Assembly: GCA_024274705.1 (NCBI GenBank)
Contig: JAJSAL010000011.1
Span: forward strand, 1 to 64,000
DNA from: Spirochaetota bacterium
GTDB taxonomy: Bacteria; Spirochaetota; Spirochaetia; SPDA01; JAJSAL01
Length of the DNA stretch: 64,000 nt
Direction of reading: 5' to 3'
The translations under genes were made by a program, and so were the position numbers. The first letter of the stretch is position 1; each line of letters starts with the position of its first letter. The notes under the pieces were generated by a model, which was not told where the DNA came from, did no database searches, and saw only the letters and a list, made by a program, of their open reading frames with translations. Positions 36,253 to 45,136 of the stretch are shown here, piece by piece.

Positions 36253-37587
36253 GTGGAAGATCCTGTTACAACCTATAAATTTCTGGGAATGCACTTCTGC
36301 TTTGAGGAGACACATCCCGTAATCACCGAAGATGTCAGAATTACTACCGAGGATGCTTCGGTTATCAAAGAACTGGCAAAACAGCTTGCCGAATACGCAG
36401 CGGATCCGGTAAATGATGTTAGGAAAGAGCTGTGGAAAAAGGTAAACGGGCTACGTGGGGAAAAACCCATGATCTGGTATGACGAAGTGTGCTGGCATGA
36501 AATGAATCAGGAGGATGAACTGATACTTATTACGGAGCATCCTTTGTGCAGAATTATCGAAACAGAGTTGAAACGTCAGATCTACCAGTGGAAGTACATG
36601 CCAGGGGATATGGTGATAGAACCGGTGGTATATGCACCCCTTGCCGTATTCAATACCGGGATTGGACTGGAAAAAGAGATGGAGATCGTTAAAACCGATA
36701 TACAGAACGATGTGGTATCCCGGCATTTCATTATCACCATCAAAGACGAATGTGACATCGAGAAGATTAAATATCCTGAAATCATACACGACTATGACCT
36801 GTCGAATGTGATATACAACAGATATCAGGAACTCTTTGACGGCATTCTGACTGTAAGAAAACGGGGCGCTCCAGGGTTCTGGTTTGCACCGTGGGATGAT
36901 ATCGTTATGTACACAGGGGTGCAGGAGGCCCTTTTGGACCTTGTGTTGCATCCGGAATATGTGAAGCACTTTATCGAAAAACTGGTGGATGTGGGACTCA
37001 GAGTTCTTGACCAGTACGAAGAGCAGAATATCCTCTCGTCTAACAATTACAATATTCGTGTGGGATCAGGCGCTTACGGATATACGGATGAGCTCCCCCG
37101 GTTTGAAACCGGAAAGGACACAATACCGGCAAGGAAATTGTGGGGGTGCTGTACGGCACAGATTTTTTCCGAAGTTTCACCGGCTATGCATGAAGAGTTT
37201 GCCCTCCAGTACGAACGGAAGTGGTTGGAGCGGTTCGGACTCACCTATTACGGGTGCTGTGAACCCCTTCATCACAAGGTAGAGCATCTTCGGGCGATAC
37301 AGAACTTGAGGAAGATATCCATTAGCCCGTATGCGGACCTTGCAGCTGCAAAGGATGCCATAGGAGATGATTACGTTATTTCGTATAAACCATCCCCGGC
37401 TGTCCTTGCCAACAAGGAATGGGATCCGAGTGCGGTAAAAGCGGATCTGAAAAAACACTTAAGTGTGATCAGGGACTGTAATGTAGAGGTCATTATGAAA
37501 GACATAAGCACCGTCCGCTACCAGCCGCGACGGTTATGGGAGTGGGTGAAGATTGCTTCGGAAGTTTCCCTGGAACTTTCCGGTTAG
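36253..37587 (+). CDS. URO-D superfamily protein, long form
   Basis: A 444-residue soluble protein of the URO-D/MtaA fold. It lacks the short N-terminal leader of other members and instead begins with about 80 residues containing DPVNDVRKELWKKVNGLRG. Later segments include GFWFAPWDDIVMYTGVQEAL, YGYTDELPR and YYGCCEPLHHKVEHLR, with the CCEP cysteines replacing the usual HxCG. The start is a GTG at 36253, 5 nt after the ROK kinase stop, with AAGGA upstream. It is the last gene of the LacI cassette. The role is unknown. Its fixed place beside a sugar kinase and isomerase suggests catabolism, not haem synthesis. Confidence 0.7.
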   Translation: MEDPVTTYKFLGMHFCFEETHPVITEDVRITTEDASVIKELAKQLAEYAADPVNDVRKELWKKVNGLRGEKPMIWYDEVCWHEMNQEDELILITEHPLCRIIETELKRQIYQWKYMPGDMVIEPVVYAPLAVFNTGIGLEKEMEIVKTDIQNDVVSRHFIITIKDECDIEKIKYPEIIHDYDLSNVIYNRYQELFDGILTVRKRGAPGFWFAPWDDIVMYTGVQEALLDLVLHPEYVKHFIEKLVDVGLRVLDQYEEQNILSSNNYNIRVGSGAYGYTDELPRFETGKDTIPARKLWGCCTAQIFSEVSPAMHEEFALQYERKWLERFGLTYYGCCEPLHHKVEHLRAIQNLRKISISPYADLAAAKDAIGDDYVISYKPSPAVLANKEWDPSAVKADLKKHLSVIRDCNVEVIMKDISTVRYQPRRLWEWVKIASEVSLELSG

Positions 37588-37667
37588 GGGCCCTATTAAA
37601 GATGGGTGGTGCCGGCTCCCCGGGAGCATGAGATGCCGCAGGCTATCAAACTCGAAGAAACCCGGTC

Positions 37668-37719
37668 TTTTTTCTCTAAAATCGAAATACTTTTGGATCA
37701 AACCGGGTTTAATGAGGCC
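37668..37719. repeat. Inverted repeat in the spacer after the LacI cassette
   Basis: AAACCCGGT near 37660-37672 and its exact complement ACCGGGTTT near 37702-37711 flank about 35 nt with an internal TCTTTTTT. It lies in the 182-bp spacer between the URO-D-like gene and the convergent lipoprotein gene. The loop is long for an intrinsic terminator. The rest of the spacer shows no supported gene. Confidence 0.35.
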
Positions 37720-37769
37720 TTTGAATTTCATGCGTCCGGGGATAATCATTCTGGAGATAACTATTCTCT

Positions 37770-38402
37770 TTACACCCCGTTATCCGTAAACGTTATGGTC
37801 GGCGGGTCAAGGTTGACCGCGTCTGTGTAGGTTACCGTCCCGTTAATGTTGATGGAAAACGTGAGGACCGATCCTTCCTGTACCGTTACCGCTGCTGTCA
37901 GCAGGAAATCTCCCGTGGCGCCGGAGTCCGCGGTTCCGAATACGAACACGGCCTTGCCACCGGTATTGGCAGCGTAGTTCCCTGTTACCACGGTTGTGGC
38001 CGACCCGCTTACCGTGTCTACGGTCCCGGTTAAGGATATTGTCTCCCCGATTGTGAGACGGCAATACTGGTATTCTCCCGGAACAGGCAGCCCTACAGTT
38101 CCGTTGCTGCTGTCAAAGGTGAGGTCTCCGGAAACCAATTCCCCTGTCTCCCCGGTTGTACTCTCCCAGAGGGTGAACTTGTCCTCTTCGCTGTTGCCTA
38201 TTTCGATCTTATAGAAGGTTACCGAATACGTATCCACTGTTACGCCGTTGCCCATATCGATTGAACGAAAACCCAGGGATGCCTGGTTTGTCAGGGCTGC
38301 TTTAAGCCCGACAGGAACCGGCTGTTTGTTGAGCAGATTACATCCTGTTATCAATGCTAAGAAAGCCGTAATACTTATGATAGAAATAACACAACGTTTC
38401 AT
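37770..38402 (-). CDS. Small exported lipoprotein (DUF4382-like)
   Basis: A 210-residue protein. The signal peptide MKRCVISIISITAFLALITG precedes a cysteine (lipobox LITGC), so it is probably an outer-membrane or periplasmic lipoprotein. The mature part is threonine- and glycine-rich with beta-strand patterns (YSVTFYKIEIGN, GEYQYCRLTIGETISL, VFVFGTADSGATGDFLL), like DUF4382 proteins of unknown function. ATG 38402 follows GGAGGAA. It is monocistronic and convergent with the LacI cassette. No ligand or partner can be named. Confidence 0.75.
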   Translation of the reverse strand: MKRCVISIISITAFLALITGCNLLNKQPVPVGLKAALTNQASLGFRSIDMGNGVTVDTYSVTFYKIEIGNSEEDKFTLWESTTGETGELVSGDLTFDSSNGTVGLPVPGEYQYCRLTIGETISLTGTVDTVSGSATTVVTGNYAANTGGKAVFVFGTADSGATGDFLLTAAVTVQEGSVLTFSININGTVTYTDAVNLDPPTITFTDNGV

Positions 38403-38485
38403 AAACAATTCCTCCGGAAAACATTTTCTTATTATTAAGCGTAGCTCATTGCCGGGAGAAAATCAAATTCAAAGGACTCTATACG

Positions 38486-39361
38486 TTACCGGATAAGTTT
38501 TTTCAGCAGGTCGTCTTTCCTGCGCCATTTCGGGTTCACCTTGACACGCAGATCCAGGTGTATCCTGTAGGGAAAAACCTTTCCTAGTTCTTTCTGGGCC
38601 TCCTGCCGGATCGCCTTGATCATACCTCCGCCTTTCCCGACGATGATACCTTTCTGGGATTCCCTCTCCACCAGGATAAAGGCCCGGATCCACAATTTCT
38701 CTTCTTCCTCGTCGGTTTCTATGTCCGACACCTCCACGTACAGGGAATGGGGTACCTCCTGGGTAACCCGGGATATTGCTTTTTCCCGGATAATCTCGGA
38801 AATCCGGAACTCCTGGGGTTGGTCCGTGTAGAAGTCCTCAGGATAGAGGAGTTTCCCCTCCGGAGCCATTTCGAACAGCCGTTTTTTAAGTTCTTCTGTC
38901 CCGGTGCCCTGTTTGGCGGAAATGTGAAGAACAGGAACATCCCCGAAACGGTCCTTCAGAAAGTGTTCGATTTCATCAATATTGGTCGGAGATGCATCGA
39001 TCTTATTGACAAGACATATGGTTTTCTCCTTATGATTCGTTACAGCCTATGCAATACGGTATTCCTCTTCCCCTGGTATCCGGGTTGCATCCACCAGGTA
39101 CAGGACCAGTTCCGTCTCCTCCAGCGCGGAGGAAACAAGACCTGTCATATGTATATTGAACTTCTTTTCCGAGATGTGAAAACCCGGAGTGTCTATGAAT
39201 ATCAGCTGCCCCAGGGGGGTGGTAAGAATACCCCGCACTTTGTTCCGTGTCGTCTGGGGACTGGCTGCCACGATGGATACCTTCTCCCCGCACAAGGTGT
39301 TGATGAGGGTGGATTTTCCTGAAGATGGTCTGCCGATAACGGCAACAAATGCGGATTTCAT
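38486..39361 (-). pseudogene. era: GTPase Era gene with one in-frame UAG
   Basis: A 291-codon era. Era binds 16S rRNA late in 30S assembly. The G domain has GRPSSGKST (G1), DTPGF (G3), NKID (G4) and SAKQGTG (G5), and the KH domain has GKGGGMIKAI. A TAG at 39049-39047 (codon 105) follows EEEYRIA and the same frame resumes AVTNHKEKTICLVNKIDA, the expected strand into G4. Every functional motif before and after the stop is intact. As era is rarely dispensable, readthrough, a second copy elsewhere, or a sequence error should be considered. No Shine-Dalgarno precedes ATG 39361; TTGAAC and TATGCT lie just upstream. Confidence 0.87.
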
Positions 39362-39555
39362 GATACCATGGAGCATAATGCAACTGTTGGATCTGTTCAA
39401 TATAAAAGAGAAGGAATTGAGAAAAACGGGCCGGTTCGCAGGTATATTTCTCTACCATTTCTCGCTGTGACTGTTTCCTTCTGCCATGTTTAAGTGTATT
39501 TTATTGACAGGTTTCCGGAATCAATGTTAAAAAGATCAGGTTAAAGGAGTTATTC

Positions 39556-40152
39556 ATGATCTACCAGGAAGAAAACGATAACGATAATGAAGAAAAACGG
39601 GGTACTCCCGATATATTTTTCCAGAAGCTCTTAAAAACCAGGACGGTTCTTCTCTCCGGAGAGATTAATAAAACGCTGGCGGAACGGGTGATCCGGCAGC
39701 TTCTCCTGCTGGAAGATGCCGGGGATGACCCCATCCGGGTATTCATCGATTCCCCGGGGGGCGATGCGGATGCAGGGTACGCTGTTTTCGATATGATGCG
39801 TTTCGTAAAACCCGATGTGTACACCATCGGTATGGGTCTCGTTGCCAGTGCCGGGGCAATCATCCTGCTGGCCTCTCCTCAAGACCGGCGGATCGGTCTT
39901 CCCAACTCCCACTACCTTATCCACCAGCCCTTAAGCGGCATACGGGGAGTGGCGACTGAAATAGAAATCCACGCAAAGGAACTGGAAAAGCTGCGGCTGA
40001 AAATCAACAAACTGATCTCTGAAGAGACCGGGATGGACGAAGCCCAGGTGGAAAAGGATACGGACCGGGATTTCTGGATGAATGCTGAAGAAGCAAAAGA
40101 ATACGGACTTATCAGTTCGATTATAACGAAAAGGGAGGAGCTTCCGGGATGA
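39556..40152 (+). CDS. clpP: ClpP-family serine protease
   Basis: A 198-residue ATP-dependent protease subunit, close to the usual 195-200. The catalytic triad is visible: serine in GLVASAGAIIL (near residue 98), histidine in SHYLIHQP (near 125) and aspartate in DTDRDFWM. It begins with an acidic run (EENDNDNEEKRG) instead of the usual ClpP N-terminal hairpin, so it may be an auxiliary ClpP2 type. It follows AAAGGAG, and TTGACA lies at 39504-39509 with a weak TTAAAA -10. Its stop overlaps purC by ATGA. Confidence 0.88.
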   Translation: MIYQEENDNDNEEKRGTPDIFFQKLLKTRTVLLSGEINKTLAERVIRQLLLLEDAGDDPIRVFIDSPGGDADAGYAVFDMMRFVKPDVYTIGMGLVASAGAIILLASPQDRRIGLPNSHYLIHQPLSGIRGVATEIEIHAKELEKLRLKINKLISEETGMDEAQVEKDTDRDFWMNAEEAKEYGLISSIITKREELPG

Positions 40153-41111
40153 GAAACGAAGATATCCTGAACATACTGTCACGCACATTCGAAGGTTTTT
40201 CAGAAGCAGACTTAAAAGATTCCGGCGCAGGTTTTATTAAAGGAAAGGTCCGGGATATCCTCGACTTGGGAGATGAGTTTATCATCATTACTTCCGACAG
40301 GATTTCAGCTTTCGACAGGGTGCTCACAACGATCCCCTGCAAGGGAGAGGTGCTGAACCGGATGGCCCTCTACTGGTTCGACCGGACGAAGGATATCATT
40401 CCCAATCACATTTCAGAGAAGATTTCCGGACGTACCGTGAAGGTGCGGAAAGGGGACGTTCTCCCCGTGGAAGTCGTTATCCGTGCCTACCTTACCGGGT
40501 CTTCCTGGCGGGATTACCAAAAAAGCGGAACAGTATCGGGAATAAAGCTCCCGGAAGGGATGAAGTTCAACCAGGCCTTTTCCGAACCCCTACTTACCCC
40601 GTCTACAAAGGCGGAGAGGGGTGCCCATGATGAACCGATTTCTTCTGAAGAGATCATACGAACCAAACTGGTGGAACCGGACCTGTGGCGCGAAATCGAG
40701 GAGAAAGCCTTTGCTCTGTTCAAGAGGGGAACGGAAATAGCCGGGAGCAGGGGACTGATCCTGGTGGACACCAAATACGAGTTCGGCATCCTGGATGGGA
40801 AACTCATCCTTCTCGATGAAGTACATACTCCCGATTCCAGCAGGTTCTGGTTTTCCGACACCTACGCGGAACTCTTCGAGGCAGGGGAAAAACAGAAAAA
40901 GATCGATAAGGAATACCTCCGCCAGTGGCTCATGGAAGAGCGGGGCTTTATGGGCGACGGTGACATTCCTGTAATACCTGATGAAATCCGGGTGGAAGTT
41001 GCCCGGCGGTACATCCAGGCGTACGAACTGATAACCGGGGAGGAGTTCGTTCCTGAAGATATCTCCCCCGGGGAAGAGAAGAAACGGGTTCTTCAGGCTC
41101 TTTCATCCTGA
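40149..41111 (+). CDS. purC: SAICAR synthetase (phosphoribosylaminoimidazole-succinocarboxamide synthase)
   Basis: Purine synthesis enzyme joining CAIR and aspartate; 320 residues, the long form. KGKVRDIL near residue 30, ITSDRISAFDRVL and LDEVHTPDSSRFW near residue 225 are the PurC motifs. ATGA overlap with clpP means translation is coupled, although the two functions are unrelated. It starts with about 25 residues before the core fold, normal for this subtype. Confidence 0.95.
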   Translation: MRNEDILNILSRTFEGFSEADLKDSGAGFIKGKVRDILDLGDEFIIITSDRISAFDRVLTTIPCKGEVLNRMALYWFDRTKDIIPNHISEKISGRTVKVRKGDVLPVEVVIRAYLTGSSWRDYQKSGTVSGIKLPEGMKFNQAFSEPLLTPSTKAERGAHDEPISSEEIIRTKLVEPDLWREIEEKAFALFKRGTEIAGSRGLILVDTKYEFGILDGKLILLDEVHTPDSSRFWFSDTYAELFEAGEKQKKIDKEYLRQWLMEERGFMGDGDIPVIPDEIRVEVARRYIQAYELITGEEFVPEDISPGEEKKRVLQALSS

Positions 41112-41374
41112 TATTGTAACAATTTCAAACTTCCACGTTGCAATCCGGAAAACTACCGTTGAAACGGGCGCATTACACGGGCGGTGGTCTGGTTGTATGT
41201 TCGAAAGACAGTATTTCAGATCCGGACGTATTGAAGCTCACAGGTCTGCTGCTGCTCATCAACGATGTTTGAGTCGTCGCTTGCTGCCGATTTCCAAAGA
41301 ATAATGTTTCGATATCTGTACAAGGAAATTATAACAACCTATTATTAAGCTTTAAAGAGATCAAGGAGAGAGAT
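41112..41374 (+). other. Non-coding spacer after purC
   Basis: A 263-nt spacer with no recognised RNA gene. A 37-45 codon frame (about 41138-41272, starting TTG) is open but has no clear Shine-Dalgarno or recognisable sequence, so it is not called. Nothing else is seen apart from AT-rich sequence before the Shine-Dalgarno GGAG near 41363. Confidence 0.4.
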
Positions 41375-42919
41375 ATGGCTCATTTCATTCTAGGTATAGA
41401 TGCCGGGACAGAAAGTATCCGTTCGGGTATATTCAATGAAAAGGGGGAATGTATTAGTTTCGGTCTCAGTGAGAACACTAATATTCATCGACACCCCGGA
41501 TGGGCTGAGCAGAAAATCGGACAGTGGGAAGATTCCCTGGTAAAATCCATAAAAAGCGCAATTGAATCGTCAGGAATCGATCCACAGGAAATTGAAGGGA
41601 TAGGTGTCGATGGAACGAGTTGCACCGTGGTTTTTCTGGATGAAAAGAATAAGCCCGTAAGAGATGCAATCATGTGGATGGATATAAGGGCAATCAGGGA
41701 AGCAGAGGAGATTGCGGAGCTGGAAGATCCCGCCCTCAAGTACGTTGGGCACATGAATGTTTCTCCGGAATGGTTTCCCTGCAAGGTGCTCTGGGTAAAA
41801 CGGAATGAGAGTGAAGTTTATTCCAAGGCAAAGAAAATTATTGAACATACTGACTGGCTTATTCTCAAACTTACGGGTGAGTTAACCGGTAACATCAATA
41901 CGACGACAGTCCGCTGGTTTTACAATGTAAAAGAGGGTGGATTCCCCACTTCGCTGTACGAGAAGGCCGGTCTGGGAGATGTTTTTAGGAAATTCCCCGA
42001 TCGCATTCTGAGAATAGGAGAGGTGGCAGGGAGGCTTACGAGAGAAATCGCAGGAAAAACCGGTTTACGGGAGGGAATCCCCATTGCAGGAGGGGGGGCC
42101 GATGCGTATATGGGGGTTATAGGTGTTAATGCCCTTAAACCGGGAAAGCTTGCTCTGATTACCGGGTCTTCCCATCTGCACATCGGACTCTCTTCTGTTG
42201 AACTCCATGCACCGGGTCTATTCGGCAGCTTTCCCGATGCTATTATACCGGGAATCGAAGTTGTGGAAGCAGGCCAGATCTCAACAGGATCGATAGTAAA
42301 ATGGTTCGTCACCAACTTTGTTAACAGCGAAATCCCGGCGGAAGCAAGAAACAGGAAGGTTTCGGTATATGATGTTTTAAATGAACATGCGGCGGAGATT
42401 GAGCCCGGTTCGGAGGGGCTTGTCGTCCTGGAACACTGGCAGGGTAACAGGACCCCCTGGGTAGATGCCAACAGTAGAGGGGTTATTCGGGGTCTCACGT
42501 TGAAGCACTCACCTTACCACGTTTTTCGCGCCATTATGGAAGGGGTTGTGTACGGTACCCAGGTGATTCTGAGACGGTTTGAAGAGGAAAATTTCAATGT
42601 GGACGAGATCATTGCCTGCGGCGGAGCAACACAGAGCCGACTCTGGATGCAGATTCACGCAGACGTAACAGGAAAACGAATAACGATTCCCGAAGAACAG
42701 CAAGCTGTTACGCTGGGAAGCGCCATCGCTGCTGCAAAGGGTGCAGGTATGTACACTTCTCTTGAGAGAGCGGCAAGTGCCATGGTTCGAACACGGGAAA
42801 TCATCGAGCCGGATAAAGAAAAAACAGCAGCTTACGGCGAGTATGTGAATCAGTATGTCGCTACCTATGAGAATTTAAAAGAGGAATCGAGGAGGCTTGT
42901 TCAGCATTCCTCCAGCTAG
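41375..42919 (+). CDS. FGGY-family carbohydrate kinase 1
   Basis: A 514-residue sugar or polyol kinase. FGGY_N begins FILGIDAGTESIRSGIFNE with the phosphate-binding loop, and GVDGTSCTVVFLDEKN follows. FGGY_C has AGGGADAYMGVIG, LITGSSHLHIGLSS and ACGGATQSRLWMQIHADVTG. This pattern fits the ribulokinase/xylulokinase/erythritol-kinase side rather than glycerol kinase. ATG 41375 follows AAGGAGAG. Its end overlaps the convergent lipoyl gene by 3 bp. The substrate is unresolved; pentuloses or tetritols are candidates from the neighbouring DhaKL. Confidence 0.85.
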   Translation: MAHFILGIDAGTESIRSGIFNEKGECISFGLSENTNIHRHPGWAEQKIGQWEDSLVKSIKSAIESSGIDPQEIEGIGVDGTSCTVVFLDEKNKPVRDAIMWMDIRAIREAEEIAELEDPALKYVGHMNVSPEWFPCKVLWVKRNESEVYSKAKKIIEHTDWLILKLTGELTGNINTTTVRWFYNVKEGGFPTSLYEKAGLGDVFRKFPDRILRIGEVAGRLTREIAGKTGLREGIPIAGGGADAYMGVIGVNALKPGKLALITGSSHLHIGLSSVELHAPGLFGSFPDAIIPGIEVVEAGQISTGSIVKWFVTNFVNSEIPAEARNRKVSVYDVLNEHAAEIEPGSEGLVVLEHWQGNRTPWVDANSRGVIRGLTLKHSPYHVFRAIMEGVVYGTQVILRRFEEENFNVDEIIACGGATQSRLWMQIHADVTGKRITIPEEQQAVTLGSAIAAAKGAGMYTSLERAASAMVRTREIIEPDKEKTAAYGEYVNQYVATYENLKEESRRLVQHSSS

Positions 42920-43170
42920 GTGCACTCTTCGGCTGAATCGGCAAGAACCGCTATTACGGCTCCCACATCAGCTGTTTCCCCTTCAGGTATCAGGATTTCA
43001 CACAGGTAACCGGGATCTATCGATTCGACTTCCATAGTAACTTTGTCCGTTTCTACTTCATAAAGAATCTATTTCTTTTCTACATAATCACCCGGTTTTT
43101 TATGCCATGCTACAAGCGTTGCCTCTTCCATCGTTTCGGTCAGCCGTGGCAATGTTACTTCTATTTTCAT
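42916..43170 (-). pseudogene. Stand-alone lipoyl-domain protein gene with in-frame UAG
   Basis: An 84-codon gene coding for a single lipoyl domain: MKIEVTLPRLTETMEEATLV at the start, and YEVETDKVTMEVES with the lipoyl-lysine position (DKV). It has none of the peripheral-subunit-binding or acyltransferase domains of an E2. A TAG at 43071-43069 (codon 34) interrupts GDYVEKK and ILYEVE in the same frame. Family sequence has Glu, Asp or Gln there, so GAG or CAG to TAG is likely. It starts 2 nt after the E1 beta stop, so it belongs to the same operon. A free lipoyl carrier would serve the E1 as a swinging arm. Confidence 0.82.
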
Positions 43171-43172
43171 TA

Positions 43173-44147
43173 TTACTCCTGTAACACCTTTTCTATTTTT
43201 TCAGCAATTGTCTTTGCATCGGGAACAGAGTATTTCTCAAGGATTGTTGCCGGGATCGGTACATCCTCTCCCGCGATTCGCAAGACCGGCGATTTTAATT
43301 CGGAAAAAACGTTTTCGTTGATACGACTGCTGAGCTCGGCACTCAAACCCATGGTTTTATGGGCTTCCGTAACTACCACTGCCCTCCCGGTTTTTCGAAC
43401 CGAAGTGAGAATCGTTTCAGTATCCAGTGGATTCAGTGAGCGTAAATCGATTACTTCAGCGTCGATACCCCGTTCCTGTAATACTTCCGCCGCCTCCAGG
43501 CAGGAAAACACCATCCGGGAATAAGTAACAATCGTTGTGTCTTTCCCCTGCCGGGCTATCCTGGCCGTTCCGAAGGGAATGGTGTACTCCTCCTGTGGAA
43601 CCACGCCCTTTTTACCGTAAAGTGCTTTATGCTCTATAAAGATTACAGGGTCGTCAGAACGGATCGCCGTTTTCAACAGTCCCTTGGCATCTTCTGGAGT
43701 CGCCGGCATTACTACAATAAGCCCGGGAGTATGTACAAGGCAAGCCTCCAGGCTTTGTGAATGCTGGGCTCCTGCCGAGCGGCCTGAACCACCCTGCGTG
43801 CGTAATACCATGGGAACCTTGAGTCGTCCGCCGGACATGTACCTCCATTTTGCCATCTGATTTCCAATCTGGTCCATTGCGAGGCCAACAAAATCGATAT
43901 ACATCAGTTCAATAATCGGACGCAGTCCGGTTATCGCAGCTCCAACACCGAGACCCACGATACCTGCCTCGCTTATGGGAGTGTCGACTAACCGCTCTGG
44001 TCCGAACTCTTTTATAAGATGTTTCGTAACTGCATATGCGCCGCCATAGAGACCTACATCCTCCCCGGCTACAAAGACCCTGCTGTCCCTCTTCATCTCT
44101 TCGTATAGTGCTTCTCTCAAAGCGTCCCGGTAATTCAATTCTCTCAT
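43173..44147 (-). CDS. TPP-dependent E1 beta subunit (acetoin/2-oxo acid dehydrogenase type)
   Basis: A 324-residue E1 beta subunit. It has the transketolase-like pyrimidine-binding domain (FVAGEDVGLYGGAYAVTKHL, then DTPISEAGIVGLGVGAAI) and the C-terminal domain with IDLRSLNPLDTETI and VVVTEAHKTMGLSAEL. It is most like AcoB/PdhB from acetoin or pyruvate dehydrogenases. ATGA overlaps the alpha gene. There is no E2 acyltransferase or E3 dihydrolipoamide dehydrogenase gene next to it, so the acceptor of the acyl or aldehyde unit may be the lone lipoyl protein. The substrate is unknown. Confidence 0.9.
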   Translation of the reverse strand: MRELNYRDALREALYEEMKRDSRVFVAGEDVGLYGGAYAVTKHLIKEFGPERLVDTPISEAGIVGLGVGAAITGLRPIIELMYIDFVGLAMDQIGNQMAKWRYMSGGRLKVPMVLRTQGGSGRSAGAQHSQSLEACLVHTPGLIVVMPATPEDAKGLLKTAIRSDDPVIFIEHKALYGKKGVVPQEEYTIPFGTARIARQGKDTTIVTYSRMVFSCLEAAEVLQERGIDAEVIDLRSLNPLDTETILTSVRKTGRAVVVTEAHKTMGLSAELSSRINENVFSELKSPVLRIAGEDVPIPATILEKYSVPDAKTIAEKIEKVLQE

Positions 44148-45136
44148 TTTCCACCCACCCTTCCGTAAGGTTCCACATAAACATCCCTGTAGAGCTCCGG
44201 AAACTCCGGCTCGGAAGAAGCCTTTGCAAACTCAACCGCCTTATCCACCTCTGCTCTTACCTGGAGGGCTATCTTCTGGAATTCCTTCTCTGTTAAATTA
44301 CCCGATTCTATCATTCTCGTTTTATGTAGTAATAGCGGATCCCGGTTCTTCCATTCTGCTTCTTCTTCTTTTGCCCTGTATGGACTAGGATCTTTTCTCC
44401 CGTGTCCATAAAAACGGTAGGTTATGGAGTTAAGGAATGTGGGACCATTACCGTCCCTGCTGTATTGAAGGAGTTCTCCCGCTTTATTCCATACTTTCTC
44501 AACATCCATACCATCGACTTCAGCGCCGTGAACACCGAAACTCTCGGCCCGTTTAACAAACTCGAGACTGGCAGAAGCACGTTTGATATGGGTCCCCATA
44601 CCGTACTGGTTGTTTACAACGGTAAACATAACCGGCAGCTTCCAGAGGGCTGCCATATTCATAGCTTCATACAAGATCCCCTGATTAAGGGCTCCGTCTC
44701 CAAAAAAAGCAACGCTCACGTTTTTTTTCCCCAGGTACTTCAAAGTGAAACCACCCCCAAGGGAAATCGGTATGTTGGCTCCTACGATTGCATTGGCTCC
44801 CATATGCCCGAAATCGATATCCGCAATATGCATCGAGCCCCCTTTGCCTTTGCAGTAGCCCGTAATCTTGCCAAAAATCTCCGCCATCATCCGGTCCAAC
44901 TTCCCGCCACGGGCAATAAAAATCCCATGTCCGCGGTGATGGGTAGTGAAATAGTCCCCTTCTTGCATGGCATGACCGATACCGGCGGCGGTTGCCTCCT
45001 CTCCAACGGACAGGTGGAGCATCGAACCGGCGGTCAATCCCCGGAGATACATTTCACCTACGCTGTCTTCAAATTCCCGTATTTTCAGCATGGTAACAAG
45101 AAGTTCTTTCTGAATCTGGTCGGTAAATTCATTCAT
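44144..45136 (-). CDS. TPP-dependent E1 alpha subunit (acetoin/2-oxo acid dehydrogenase type)
   Basis: A 330-residue E1 alpha subunit with the TPP-binding GDGALNQGILYEAMNMAALW (GDG...NN motif) and THHRGHGIFIARGG near residue 70, then GKGGSMHIAD. It pairs with the beta subunit whose gene overlaps its end. AcoA-type enzymes cleave acetoin, and PDH types decarboxylate pyruvate; the fine substrate pocket cannot be read here. It overlaps the upstream redox-cluster gene by 8 nt. The operon has a strong promoter at 45804-45775. Confidence 0.92.
   Translation of the reverse strand: MNEFTDQIQKELLVTMLKIREFEDSVGEMYLRGLTAGSMLHLSVGEEATAAGIGHAMQEGDYFTTHHRGHGIFIARGGKLDRMMAEIFGKITGYCKGKGGSMHIADIDFGHMGANAIVGANIPISLGGGFTLKYLGKKNVSVAFFGDGALNQGILYEAMNMAALWKLPVMFTVVNNQYGMGTHIKRASASLEFVKRAESFGVHGAEVDGMDVEKVWNKAGELLQYSRDGNGPTFLNSITYRFYGHGRKDPSPYRAKEEEAEWKNRDPLLLHKTRMIESGNLTEKEFQKIALQVRAEVDKAVEFAKASSEPEFPELYRDVYVEPYGRVGGK

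Noticed and set aside
37606-37830. A 74-codon frame in the spacer after the URO-D-like gene
   Set aside because: It overlaps the lipoprotein gene, lacks a ribosome site and shows no family resemblance.
41138-41272. A 45-codon TTG-initiated frame after purC
   Set aside because: No Shine-Dalgarno and no recognisable domain; probably chance.
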